Source of the DNA: Actinoplanes sp. KI2
GTDB lineage: Bacteria > Actinomycetota > Actinomycetes > Mycobacteriales > Micromonosporaceae
Direction of reading: 5' to 3'
NCBI RefSeq assembly: GCF_025630775.1
Contig: NZ_JAOSZE010000028.1
Coordinates: forward strand, 62,001-126,000
Length of the DNA stretch: 64,000 bases
A program made the position numbers and the translations under genes. The notes under the pieces are model-generated. The model had not been told where the DNA came from. It saw only the letters and a list, made by a program, of their open reading frames with translations, and did no database searches. Below are positions 33,279-41,976 of the stretch, piece by piece (the stretch's first letter is position 1; every line of letters begins with the position of its first letter).

Positions 33279-33668
33279 CCAGACGTCTCGCTGCCCCCGG
33301 TGCCGGGGGCAACGAGATCCAAAACCTTTTCCGGTACGCGACGACAAAGTCCCCGGTGCAGCGCCGCACGCCGTCGTTGGTCACCCTCCGCGCGCGCCCG
33401 CCGGGTTGTCCCGCGTGGCCGCGCCGGACGCCGTCCACACGGCTCCCGCGCACCCCACCGCACCGCTACGCGCGGCCGTCCACACGACTCCCGCGCACCG
33501 CACCACGACCATGTATTTCCGGGGTGCCCCGTATCAGGGAACGGCCCGCGATTGCCCCGCCGGTGAGCGGACAGCCGATTCCGCCGCCGCCGGTTTTGCG
33601 GTGTCGGAATCGGCTGTCCGCTCACCGGCCTGAAAGGGGCGATCGCCCGCGGAGCGAAGCGGAGCCAG
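33279..33668. other. 390-bp convergent intergenic region with repeats
   Basis: No gene is supported here. It holds two copies of a 25-bp element beginning GCCGTCCACACG and continuing CTCCCGCGCACC (about 33430 and 33475, one mismatch), and a large hairpin at 33559-33629. Frames crossing it have no conserved features. Confidence 0.6.
33559..33629. terminator. 25-bp perfect hairpin between convergent genes
   Basis: Arms 33559-33583 and 33605-33629 are exact reverse complements (25 bp, starting GCCGGTGAGCGGACAGCC), with a 21-nt loop containing TTTT. It sits between the convergent aldehyde dehydrogenase and beta-galactosidase genes and would act as a two-way terminator. Its length is unusual. Confidence 0.7.
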
Positions 33669-35642
33669 CTAGCTCAGCACCGCCACTCCCCTGGCGGCTA
33701 GAACGGGGTGCGCCGGGGAGAGTGTGGAGATGTCCACCGGCTCGTCGGTGCGGTTGATGACGAACTGGAAGCCGCCTCGGCGGGTCAGTTCGACGCGGCC
33801 GCGCAGGTCGTCTGGCAGGTCGCTGGTCACGCCGGCGCGGGCGGCCAGATCGGCCAGGAGCACCCGGAGCCCCTCGGGGCCCAGACGCGTTGACACGTAC
33901 GAGGCGGAGCCGGCTCCTACCGGTCGCCGGGTCACGGCCGGGCGGCCGGCGACGTCGCCGGACTTGTAGGTGGCCAGCACCTCGACGTCGGTGGCGGTCA
34001 GGTCGATCCGGTCGGTCCAGAGCGACCCGGTCAGGCCGTTGTCGAGCTCGGCCCGGCCGTCGTCGGGCAGCGGGGCGAACTCCTCGATCCGGATGCCGAG
34101 CAGGTCGCGCAGCGCGCCCGGGTAGCCGCCGAGCCATACGTGGTCGTTCTCGTCCACGATCCCGGAGAAGTACGTGGTGACCAGATGGCCACCACTGTCC
34201 ACATAGGTGGTCAACCGCGTCGTGAGGGCGGCCGGGACGACGTGCAGGATCGGGGCGATCACCAGCTCGTACCCGGACAGGTCGGTGTCGAGCGGGACCA
34301 CGTCGGCGCGGATGCCCAGGTCGAGGAAGGCGAGGTACCAGTCGAACGCCTCCCGCCGGTAGCGCAGGCGGTTGGTCGGGTGGGAGTCGAGCTCGGCGAC
34401 CCACCACGACTGCCAGTCGAAAACGATCGCGGCCCGGGCCCGGGTGCGCGGGGTGCCGGCGAGCGGGGCGAGCTCGTGCAGGCGGGAGCCGAGCGCCACG
34501 ACCGATCGGAACAGGTCGCTGTCGGGGCCGGCGTGCGGGAGCATCGCCGAGTGGTACTTCTCGGCGCCGCCCCGGGACTGACGCCACTGGAAGAAGCAGA
34601 CCGCGTCGGCGCCGTGCGCCACGTGCAGCAGGGAGTCGCGTTCGAGCTCGCCGGGGCGCTTGGGCAGGTTGACCGGCTGCCAGTTGACCGCGCTGGTCGA
34701 GTGCTCCATCAGGAACCAGGGCCGGCCGCCGGCGATGTTCCCGGTCAGGTTGGCGGAGAAGGAGAGCTCGTCGGCGGACCGCACGCCGCGCTGACGGTAG
34801 TGGTCGTTGGCGACGAAGTCGACCTCCGCGGCCCAGTCGGCGTAGTTCATCGAGCTCTGCTCGCCCATCACCATGAAGTTGGTGGTGACCGGCACCTCGG
34901 GGGTGATCTCGCGCAGCACGTCCCGCTCGGCGATCAGGTAGTCCTTGAGCGCATCCGAGGAGAACCGCTTGAAATCGAGCTGCTGCCCGGGATTCGGGAA
35001 CGTGGCGGCCAGCCGCGGCGGCAGGATCTCGGCCCACGAGGTGTAGCGCTGCGACCAGAAGGCGGTGGCCCAGGCGTCGTTGAGCGCTTCGATCGTCTCG
35101 TAGCGGATCCGGAGCCACGATCGGAAGGCGCGCGCCGCGTCGTCGGAGTAGTCGTGCACGTTGTGGCAGCCGAGCTCGTTGTTGACGTGCCAGGCGGCCA
35201 GTGCGGGGTGGTCCCGGTAGCGCTCGGCCAGCGCCCGGACCAGGCGCAGGGCGTACCTGCGGAACACCGGCGAGGTCGGCCGCCAGTGCTGCCGGCCGCC
35301 CGGCGAGATGGTGTTGCCGACCCGGTCGACCGGCAGGATCTCCGGGTGCGCGGCGGCCAGCCACGGCGGCGGCGAGGCGGTCGCGGTCGCCAGGTCGACC
35401 AGGATCCCGTTGGCGTGCAGCAGATCCATGGCGTCGTCGAGCCACGCGAAGTCGAACTCGCCGTCGGCGGGTTCGATCCGGGCCCAGGAGAAGATCGCGA
35501 GCGACACGATGGTGACGCCGGCCTCGCGCATGTGCCGGACGTCGTCGTCCCACACCTCGCGCGGCCACTGGTCGGGGTTGTAGTCGGCGCCGAACTCGAG
35601 GCGCGGCGGGCCGCTGCGGCGCAACCAACGGGTGGAACTCAC
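33669..35642 (-). CDS. GH42 beta-galactosidase
   Basis: Cytoplasmic family GH42 enzyme of 657 residues. The N-terminal barrel starts LEFGADYNPDQWP; the acid/base is E156 in WHVNNELG and the nucleophile is E313 in FLMEHSTSAVNW. A beta-galactosidase trimerisation domain (from about residue 400, RARAAIVFDWQSWW) and a small C-terminal beta domain follow, as usual. The GTG start at 35642 has AGAAGGAG 5-6 nt upstream. It is the last gene of a minus-strand operon with a complete sugar ABC importer, so it hydrolyses the imported galactoside. Some GH42 enzymes prefer arabino- or galacto-oligosaccharides. Confidence 0.95.
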   Translation of the reverse strand: MSSTRWLRRSGPPRLEFGADYNPDQWPREVWDDDVRHMREAGVTIVSLAIFSWARIEPADGEFDFAWLDDAMDLLHANGILVDLATATASPPPWLAAAHPEILPVDRVGNTISPGGRQHWRPTSPVFRRYALRLVRALAERYRDHPALAAWHVNNELGCHNVHDYSDDAARAFRSWLRIRYETIEALNDAWATAFWSQRYTSWAEILPPRLAATFPNPGQQLDFKRFSSDALKDYLIAERDVLREITPEVPVTTNFMVMGEQSSMNYADWAAEVDFVANDHYRQRGVRSADELSFSANLTGNIAGGRPWFLMEHSTSAVNWQPVNLPKRPGELERDSLLHVAHGADAVCFFQWRQSRGGAEKYHSAMLPHAGPDSDLFRSVVALGSRLHELAPLAGTPRTRARAAIVFDWQSWWVAELDSHPTNRLRYRREAFDWYLAFLDLGIRADVVPLDTDLSGYELVIAPILHVVPAALTTRLTTYVDSGGHLVTTYFSGIVDENDHVWLGGYPGALRDLLGIRIEEFAPLPDDGRAELDNGLTGSLWTDRIDLTATDVEVLATYKSGDVAGRPAVTRRPVGAGSASYVSTRLGPEGLRVLLADLAARAGVTSDLPDDLRGRVELTRRGGFQFVINRTDEPVDISTLSPAHPVLAARGVAVLS

Positions 35643-35687
35643 ACGATCTCCTTCTGACGGGGCCCGCGGGGAGGCGGGCCCCCGATC

Positions 35688-37025
35688 TCACTTGACGGTA
35701 AAGCCCTGCTCGGTGCCGTACTTGGCGGACTGGTCCTGCCACGCCTTGAGGCCGTCGGCGAGCGAGGTGCTGGACACGTACGCCTTGCCGACGGTGTCGT
35801 TGAAGATGCTGTTCGCGTAGACCTGGAACGGCAGGTACGACCAGCCGGTTACGACGTTCTGCGCGGACTTCGCGAAGATCTGGTTGGCCTTCTGGCCGCC
35901 GAAGTACGGGAACGGCGTGTCGAGGAACGCCGGCGAGGTGAGGTCGGCCGTGGTGGACGGGAACGCGCCGCCCTTGATCCGCAGGTCCTTGCCCTCTTCG
36001 ACCGACGCGTACTTCACGAAGGCGTACGCGAGGGCCTTGTTGGCCGACTTGTCCAGGACGCCGAGCGAGCTGCCGCCGTTCTCGGCGCTGGCGCTGCCGC
36101 CGGCGTCCCACTGCGGCATCGGCGCGACCCGCCACTTGCCGGACGCCGCGGCCGCGCCGGTGGAGAGGTTGCCCGGCATCCAGGCGCCGGTGGGCAGGCT
36201 GGCGATGGTGCCGTCGCCGAGGGCCTTGAACCACTGGTCGGTCCACGGCGGGATCGACGCGACCAGCTTCTCGGTGATCATCGGCTGCCAGGTGGTGGCG
36301 TACTTGCTGGACCCGGCGTCGGCGAAGTTGATCGTCACGTTGGTGCCGTCGACCGTGTACGGCTTGCCGCCGGCCTGCCAGATCATGCTGGTGGTGAAGC
36401 CGGCGTCACCGGTGTCGCCGGTGAGGTAGACCTTCGGGTTGGCCTTGTGCAGCTTGCGGGCGGCGTCGACGTACTGGGTCCAGGTGGTCGGCACGGTTAT
36501 CCCGTACTTGTCGAAGACCTCCTTGTTGTAGAACAGGGCCATCGGGCCGGAGTCCAGCGGGAGGCCGTAGACGCCGCCGCCGGGGGTCACCGCGTTCCAC
36601 GGGCCCGGGGTGAAGTCGCTCTTCAGGCTGGTGGCGCCGTAGCCGGCGACGTTGGCCAGCGACTTGGACAGCGCGAACTGCAGCACGGCGTAGTACTCGA
36701 CCTGCGCTACGTCCGGCACACCGTTGCCGGCCGCGACCGCGTTCTGCAGGGCCGTGTACTGCTTGTCGCCCGTACCCGCATTGACGAGGTTGACCTTGAC
36801 GTTCGGGTACTTCTTCTCGAAGCCCGCCTTGACGTCCTTGATCGTCTGGTCCCAGGCCCACACCGTGAGGTTCCCGCCCTTGGCGAGCGCGGCGGTGACG
36901 TCGGCCTCGGAGCCGGACGCGGAGCCCGAGGAACCGCCGGTGGATTTGTCATCATTGCCGCCGCAGGCGGCGAGCGCCAGCATGGCGGCCGTGGCGGCGG
37001 CGGCCACCTTGAGGAATCTGGACAT
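35688..37025 (-). CDS. Sugar ABC transporter substrate-binding lipoprotein
   Basis: Extracellular solute-binding protein family 1 member of 445 residues with a lipobox (MLALAACGGND). It is rich in the aromatic and loop features of oligosaccharide receptors (NLTVWAWDQTIKDVKAGFEKKYP; PYTVDGTNVTINFAD). It follows the MalG-type permease by 21 bp and precedes the GH42 gene by 45 bp. The ligand is presumably a galacto-oligosaccharide, inferred from the hydrolase. Confidence 0.94.
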   Translation of the reverse strand: MSRFLKVAAAATAAMLALAACGGNDDKSTGGSSGSASGSEADVTAALAKGGNLTVWAWDQTIKDVKAGFEKKYPNVKVNLVNAGTGDKQYTALQNAVAAGNGVPDVAQVEYYAVLQFALSKSLANVAGYGATSLKSDFTPGPWNAVTPGGGVYGLPLDSGPMALFYNKEVFDKYGITVPTTWTQYVDAARKLHKANPKVYLTGDTGDAGFTTSMIWQAGGKPYTVDGTNVTINFADAGSSKYATTWQPMITEKLVASIPPWTDQWFKALGDGTIASLPTGAWMPGNLSTGAAAASGKWRVAPMPQWDAGGSASAENGGSSLGVLDKSANKALAYAFVKYASVEEGKDLRIKGGAFPSTTADLTSPAFLDTPFPYFGGQKANQIFAKSAQNVVTGWSYLPFQVYANSIFNDTVGKAYVSSTSLADGLKAWQDQSAKYGTEQGFTVK

Positions 37026-37046
37026 GAGCTTCCTTTCGGGGGGAAT

Positions 37047-37964
37047 TCATTCTTTGACGCTGCCGACGGCGAGGCCGGACTGCCAGTAGCGCTGGAGAAG
37101 CAGGAAGGCCGCGAGCAACGGCAGGATCGTGAGGAGCGATCCGGTGATGACGAGGTTGAACACGGCCTGGCTGCCCGCCGTCGCCGCCTGGTCGTTCCAG
37201 GAGTTCAGGCCGATGGTCAGCGGGTACCAGTCCGGGTCCTTCAGCATGATCAGCGGCAGGAAGTAGTTGTTCCAGGTGGCCACCATGCTGAAGAGCAGGA
37301 CCGTGACGATGCCGGGTGCCAGCAGCGGCACGGAGATGCGGAAGAAGGTGCGGAACTCGCCGGCGCCGTCGATCCGGGCGGCCTCGAGCATCTCGTCCGG
37401 GACCGCCTGACCGGAGAAGGTCCACATCAGGTAGAGCCCGAACGGGGTGATCAGCGACGGGATGATCACCGACCACGGCGTGTTGGTGATGCCCATCTTG
37501 CTGAACATGAGGAACGTGGGCACCGCGAGGGCGGTGCCGGGCACCGCGACCGCGCCGATGACCACGGCGAAGACCCCGCGCCGGCCGACGAAGTCGAACT
37601 TGGCCAGCCCGTAGCCGGCCAGCGTGGCCAGGAACGTCGCACCGCCGGCGCCGACCACCACGTACAGCACCGTGTTGCCCAGCCAGCGCAGGAACACCCC
37701 ATTGTCGTACGTGAGGGTCTGCCGGATGTTCTCCCAGAGCGCGAACTTCCCGTCGTCGAACCACAGGCCGAACGAGCTGAGCAGGCCCTCCTGCGTCTTG
37801 GTCGAGTTGATCAGCAGCCAGACCAGCGGGATCAGGCTGTAGATCGCGACGATCGAGGTGAGCACCGTAAGGGTGAGGCTGCGCTTGGAGTTGCGGCGGT
37901 AGGGCCGGTGGGCGACGGGAGCGGCTTTCCGCGTACGGCCGGACGACTGCACCGCGGCGGTCAT
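37047..37964 (-). CDS. Sugar ABC transporter permease, MalG type
   Basis: A 305-residue permease with six membrane segments. The EAA loop is AARIDGAGEFRTFFRISVPLLAP and the end is GLAVGSVKE, both MalG-like. The ATG at 37964 overlaps the stop of the MalF-type gene (ATGA), so the two permeases are translated together. No ATPase gene is in the operon; a shared MsiK-type ATPase elsewhere is usual in actinobacteria. Confidence 0.95.
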   Translation of the reverse strand: MTAAVQSSGRTRKAAPVAHRPYRRNSKRSLTLTVLTSIVAIYSLIPLVWLLINSTKTQEGLLSSFGLWFDDGKFALWENIRQTLTYDNGVFLRWLGNTVLYVVVGAGGATFLATLAGYGLAKFDFVGRRGVFAVVIGAVAVPGTALAVPTFLMFSKMGITNTPWSVIIPSLITPFGLYLMWTFSGQAVPDEMLEAARIDGAGEFRTFFRISVPLLAPGIVTVLLFSMVATWNNYFLPLIMLKDPDWYPLTIGLNSWNDQAATAGSQAVFNLVITGSLLTILPLLAAFLLLQRYWQSGLAVGSVKE

Positions 37965-38866
37965 CACTTCTCCCTCGTGCCGCGGAGCTGCACGACGTAC
38001 GCGATGACCATGGTGATGACGCCCATGATGATCGCCACGGTGGCGGCGTAGTTGTACTGCTGGCCGGAGAAGGACAGCGAGTAGGCGTACAGGTTGGGGG
38101 TGTAGCTCGTGGTCAGCACGTTCTTGGCCAGCGGGCGGAGGATGGCCGGCTCGTTGAACAGCTGGAAGCTGCCGATCACCGAGAAGATCGTGGCGATCAC
38201 CAGGGCACCGCGGATGGCCGGCAGCTTGATCGCCGTGACGACCCGGAACTGGCCGGCGCCGTCGATCTCCGCGGACTCGTAGAGCGAGGCCGGCACGACG
38301 CGCAGCGCGGAGTAGAAGATCAGCATGTTGTAGCCGACGAACTCCCAGGTCACGATGTTGCCGATGGACGCGAGCACCAGGTGCGAGCCGAGCGGGTCGG
38401 GCAGCGAGACGTTCAGCGCGTCGTTGATGTTGCCGACCAGGCCGAACTGGGAGCCGTACATGAAGCCCCACATCAGCGTCGCGACGACGGCCGGCACCGC
38501 GTACGGCAGGAAGATCGTCACCCGGAAGAACGCCTTGCCGTGCAGCCGGCCGCTGTCGATGGCGAGCGCCACCAGCAGCGCGAGCAGCAGCATGATCGGC
38601 ACCTGGACCACCAGGAACAGCGCCACCCGGCCGAACGCCGACCAGAACTCGGAGTCGTGCAGCGCCTGCCGGTAGTTGTCCAGCCCGACGAACGAGTTCC
38701 CGCCGATCAGCCGGTTCTTGAACAGGCTCAGGTAGATCGAGTACCCGATCGGCGCGAGGAACACCAGGGCGAAGACCAGCATGAACGGCCCGACGAACTG
38801 CCAGCCCTTCCACGAGCGACGGCGCCGGCGGACGCCCGGCGGCGCCACGACCTGAGGAACTGCCAT
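37964..38866 (-). CDS. Sugar ABC transporter permease, MalF type
   Basis: A 300-residue permease: a basic N-terminus, then six membrane segments starting FVGPFMLVFALVFLAPIGYS. The EAA loop is SAEIDGAGQFRVVTAIKLPAIRG. It is the first gene of the GH42 operon, and its promoter region holds two palindromes shared with the divergent LacI gene. Confidence 0.95.
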   Translation of the reverse strand: MAVPQVVAPPGVRRRRRSWKGWQFVGPFMLVFALVFLAPIGYSIYLSLFKNRLIGGNSFVGLDNYRQALHDSEFWSAFGRVALFLVVQVPIMLLLALLVALAIDSGRLHGKAFFRVTIFLPYAVPAVVATLMWGFMYGSQFGLVGNINDALNVSLPDPLGSHLVLASIGNIVTWEFVGYNMLIFYSALRVVPASLYESAEIDGAGQFRVVTAIKLPAIRGALVIATIFSVIGSFQLFNEPAILRPLAKNVLTTSYTPNLYAYSLSFSGQQYNYAATVAIIMGVITMVIAYVVQLRGTREK

Positions 38867-38892
38867 GCCCTCACCCTTCCGATCGCACGAGA

Positions 38893-38908
38893 ATGTTTAC
38901 GCAAACAT
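38893..38908. promoter_or_regulatory. LacI-type operator 1 (near the MalF-type gene)
   Basis: ATGTTTACGCAAACAT, a palindrome with one central mismatch, 27 bp upstream of the MalF-type start. It is the same core as operator 2. Confidence 0.8.
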
Positions 38909-38970
38909 CGGTACCGATGGGGCGCCCCGTTCGCTCGTGTTGCTTTGTGTTTCATGGCGTTGGCCCCTGT

Positions 38971-38988
38971 GATGTTTACGTAAACATC
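38971..38988. promoter_or_regulatory. LacI-type operator 2 (near lacI)
   Basis: GATGTTTACGTAAACATC, a perfect 18-bp palindrome with the central CG typical of LacI operators, 19 bp before the lacI GTG. A further half-match, TTTGTTTACG, occurs inside the lacI gene around 39250-39259. Confidence 0.85.
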
Positions 38989-39007
38989 GTGGTGATAGTT
39001 TCACCAC

Positions 39008-40123
39008 GTGCACGGATCGTCAAGGAGCGACTCTGCATCGCCGCGCCGCACCCGCGGAGCGTCGATGGCCGACGTCGCACGCCTGGCCGGAGTGTCTTCG
39101 CAGACCGTTTCCCGGGTCTCCACCGGGCACCCCGGCGTGGTCGAGTCGACCCGCCGGCAGGTGCTCGCGGCGATGCGCGAGCTCGGGTACCGACCGAACA
39201 GCGCCGCACGTGCCCTGAAACGGGGCACATTTCATACTATTGGCGTCATTTTGTTTACGTTGTCCACCACCGGCAACAGCCGGACGGTCGAGGCGATCGC
39301 CACCCAGGCCGCCCAGGAGGGGTACGCGATCACGCTGTTCCCGGTGGCGGCGCCGACCCAGGACGGCGTGCTCGGGGCGTTCACCCGCCTCGGCGAGCTG
39401 GCCGTCGACGGCATCATCGTGATCATGGAGGTGCACCTGCTCGACGCGGTCGATCTGACCCTGCCCCCGGGCGTACAGGTGGTGGTGGTCGACTCGGACG
39501 CCGGCGATCGGTATCCGGTGGTCGACACCGATCAGGCGGACGGGGCCCGGCAGGCCGTACGGCATCTGCTGGACCTCGGACACGAGACGGTCTGGCACGT
39601 CACCGGCCCGGCCGAGTCGTTCTCGTCGGAGCGGCGGGCCCAGGCCTGGCGGACCACGCTCGAGGAGGCGGGGCGTGTCGTGCCGCCGGTCGAGCGGGGC
39701 GACTGGTCGGCCGCCTCCGGCTATCGCGCCGGTCTCCGGCTCGCCTCGGAGCCCACGTGCACGGCGATCTTCGCGGCCAACGACCAGATGGCGCTGGGGG
39801 TGTTGCGGGCGCTGCACGAGACGGGGCGGCGGGTGCCGTCCGAGGTGAGCGTGGTCGGTTTCGACGACATCCCGGACGCTACGTCGTACCTGCCGCCGCT
39901 CACGACCGTGCACCAGGATTTCGCCGAGGTGGGGCGGCGGTGTGTGCACGGGTTGCTCGCACAGATCCGGGACGAGCGGGCCGAGCCGGGGACGGTTCTG
40001 GTGCCGACCACGCTGGTGGTGCGGGAGAGCACGGCGGCCCCGCCCTCGCCGCCCGCGCCGGTGGTGCGGGAGAGCACGGCGGCCCCGCCCTCGCCGCCCG
40101 CTCAGTCTTCGCCGGCCACCTAG
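39008..40123 (+). CDS. LacI family regulator of the GH42 operon
   Basis: A repressor of up to 371 residues. The HTH/hinge is ADVARLAGVSSQTVSRVSTGHPGV and the ligand domain ends LVPTTLVVRESTAAP. The GTG at 39008 gives 19 residues before the HTH; the ATG at 39065, with GGAG 5 nt upstream, is a serious alternative that leaves almost none. The C-terminus is extended by an in-frame 45-bp duplication, so the family-typical ending VVRESTAAP is followed by PSPPA, repeated and capped by QSSPAT. It is divergent from the transporter operon with two palindromic operators between them. Confidence 0.93.
   Translation: MHGSSRSDSASPRRTRGASMADVARLAGVSSQTVSRVSTGHPGVVESTRRQVLAAMRELGYRPNSAARALKRGTFHTIGVILFTLSTTGNSRTVEAIATQAAQEGYAITLFPVAAPTQDGVLGAFTRLGELAVDGIIVIMEVHLLDAVDLTLPPGVQVVVVDSDAGDRYPVVDTDQADGARQAVRHLLDLGHETVWHVTGPAESFSSERRAQAWRTTLEEAGRVVPPVERGDWSAASGYRAGLRLASEPTCTAIFAANDQMALGVLRALHETGRRVPSEVSVVGFDDIPDATSYLPPLTTVHQDFAEVGRRCVHGLLAQIRDERAEPGTVLVPTTLVVRESTAAPPSPPAPVVRESTAAPPSPPAQSSPAT
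40016..40104 (+). repeat. 45-bp in-frame tandem duplication at the end of lacI
   Basis: Positions 40016-40060 and 40061-40104 are nearly identical, each encoding VVRESTAAPPSPPA. They differ only at the last bases. The period is 15 codons. Confidence 0.9.
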
Positions 40124-41811
40124 CCGGGGAGCAGGCGGTAGGGCTTGGGGAACCAGGCCCAATGGTCGTCGCACCAGGCCAGGCCGTCGTAGGACAGGCC
40201 GGCCGTGCGGCCCGGGGTGACGTAGCGCCAGGACGCCCAGACCCGGCCCGGCAGCAGCAGACCGGCGATCTCGCCGCGTCCGCCCGGGAACAGCTCCTGG
40301 TCGTCACCGAGCGGCGCCACGTGGATCTCGACGTGGGCGCCGGAGTCGGGGTGCCGGAAATCGAGCGGTCCCGCCCACAGCGACTCGTAGTGTCGCCGCG
40401 CCCGATCGACAACGGCCGCGGCGAACGTCTTGGCGTAGTCGTCGTCCCGCGGGCGTAGCTCGCGCAGCGCCACCCCCGTGCGATCGGACGCGATCGCTTG
40501 CAGCATCGGCTCGAGCCGCAGCCGCAGCACGGTGGTGGACACATCGGCCGCCGAGTCGGCCATCTCGCGCCACGCGCTCTCCACGGCGGCGAGTCGGTCG
40601 GGATCGAATCGGCTCGGTTCCGCGCGGTACGCGGCCCAGCCCCGCTCGTGCACGAAGCGCGGTTCCGATCGGTCGCGAGCGGCGGCGAGACAGTCCGCGG
40701 CCTCGGTGAGCCAGGCCCGCCGCCGCCGATCGTCCCCGCCTCGGCCGGCCAGGAGGTCGGCGACCAGGACGAGCTCGCCCACGTCCAGCAGGTCCTCCAG
40801 CCCGGGCGCGAACTCCTCGTCGGCCACGAGAATGGCGTCCAGGATGCCGGGTCCGTTGCGCGCCGTGTAGGTCCCCATCATCCTGCCCGCCTCCTCCCGG
40901 CGATCGTGACCGCGGCCCTGGCGCGGAAAGCCCTCCAGATCGAGGAACCACTGGGCCTCTTCGCGGCGGTGCAGGCGGGCCGGCGGGAAGTGGTATCGCA
41001 CCGGGCCGAGCGCGCGGAGTCCGCCACGGATCAGATCCGGCGGCAACCGATCGGAAGCGTGCCCGATGTGGAACCCGCGATCGTGGCCGTGCGCGGCCAG
41101 GCCGAGCACGGGGAGCGCGAGCAGGCCCAGCGAGTCGTACTCCCACTCGTCGTACAGGTAGAACTCGTCGTGACACCGCACGGCCGCGGCGAGCGCGGCG
41201 TCGAACGCCGCCTGGTCTCCGGCGTTCAAGATCTCCAGCAGCGGCCGTACGCGAAGGGAGACGAACTCCGGTTCGGCCGCCGTCGCGCCGTGCTCGGCCA
41301 CCGCCGCGCGAGCGGTTGCGATCGATTCCGCGGTCGGCCCGGTCAGCGCCCGGCCGACCGGTGTCCAGAAGTCGTCGGCGATCTCGCCGAGCAGTTCGAG
41401 CAGCGGCGGATGGCCGAGCGCGGTGAGTCCGGCCTCGTCGCGCAGCACCCGGCACGCCCCGACGGCCGCCAGCCAGGTGCTCGGGCCGATCGAGACGCCG
41501 CGAGCCGGGACGAGCCGCGCACCGCCGGGCACGGGAAGCTCGACCCGCCCGCGGTCGCGTACCCACGCGATGGCCGCGGCCGTGGCGGCCGCACCCGCCG
41601 ACGCCAACGCTTCGTCGCGCAGCCGGTGATCGCCGAGCGCCGCGGTCAGACACGCTCGCACCAGCTCGATCTCGAGCAGATCGACGCCGTCCCGGCCGGT
41701 CGGATCACGGTCGAGCACCGCCCGGCGACGCTCGTCGACGAACGCCAGCGTCTCGGCCCAGTGCGCCACGTTCACCGGCCCTCCCGCCGCCGTCTCACCA
41801 TCGGGTGTCAT
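40120..41811 (-). CDS. Imm49-like immunity-type protein
   Basis: A soluble protein of about 563 residues. Its N-terminal two thirds resemble Imm49-type immunity proteins of polymorphic toxin systems (PLLEILNAGDQAAFDAALAAAVRCHDEFYLYD, then SLGLLALPVLGLAAHGHDRGF). The C-terminal part (from about 350) is an uncharacterised domain ending DGLAWCDDHWAWFPKPYRLLPG. The ATG at 41811 was chosen; two upstream ATGs (41877 and 41862) are possible and none has a good ribosome site. No toxin gene is adjacent, so it could be an orphan. It overlaps the end of lacI by 4 bp in convergent orientation. The family call is moderate. Confidence 0.6.
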   Translation of the reverse strand: MTPDGETAAGGPVNVAHWAETLAFVDERRRAVLDRDPTGRDGVDLLEIELVRACLTAALGDHRLRDEALASAGAAATAAAIAWVRDRGRVELPVPGGARLVPARGVSIGPSTWLAAVGACRVLRDEAGLTALGHPPLLELLGEIADDFWTPVGRALTGPTAESIATARAAVAEHGATAAEPEFVSLRVRPLLEILNAGDQAAFDAALAAAVRCHDEFYLYDEWEYDSLGLLALPVLGLAAHGHDRGFHIGHASDRLPPDLIRGGLRALGPVRYHFPPARLHRREEAQWFLDLEGFPRQGRGHDRREEAGRMMGTYTARNGPGILDAILVADEEFAPGLEDLLDVGELVLVADLLAGRGGDDRRRRAWLTEAADCLAAARDRSEPRFVHERGWAAYRAEPSRFDPDRLAAVESAWREMADSAADVSTTVLRLRLEPMLQAIASDRTGVALRELRPRDDDYAKTFAAAVVDRARRHYESLWAGPLDFRHPDSGAHVEIHVAPLGDDQELFPGGRGEIAGLLLPGRVWASWRYVTPGRTAGLSYDGLAWCDDHWAWFPKPYRLLPG

Positions 41812-41928
41812 CGCGATCCCGTTCCGTCCGGCCGTTGGGCCTGACGAGGTAGTACACGACATCGGTGGGGACTTCAACAGCGTTGTGGCCGCCCTGTGGC
41901 CGTATTGCCGCTCAAGCCGTTCGGAGCC

Positions 41929-41957
41929 TTGACAGTCATTAATGGCAAGCTTTGGAT
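41929..41957 (+). promoter_or_regulatory. Sigma-70-like promoter of the secreted hydrolase gene
   Basis: TTGACA (41929-41934), a 17-bp spacer and TTGGAT (41952-41957) lie just upstream of GGGAGGT and the ATG at 41977. The region is locally AT-rich (cattaatggcaagcttt). Confidence 0.55.
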
Positions 41958-41976
41958 GTTACCGGGAGGTAACGCG

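Noticed and set aside
33300..33566. Short plus-strand gene between the aldehyde dehydrogenase and GH42 genes
   Set aside because: Only low-complexity Arg/Pro codons, no ribosome site, and it overlaps the repeat elements and hairpin.
40120..41877. Toxin-antitoxin pair
   Set aside because: Adjacent frames on either strand are normal regulators and a secreted hydrolase; no toxin-like small protein is visible.
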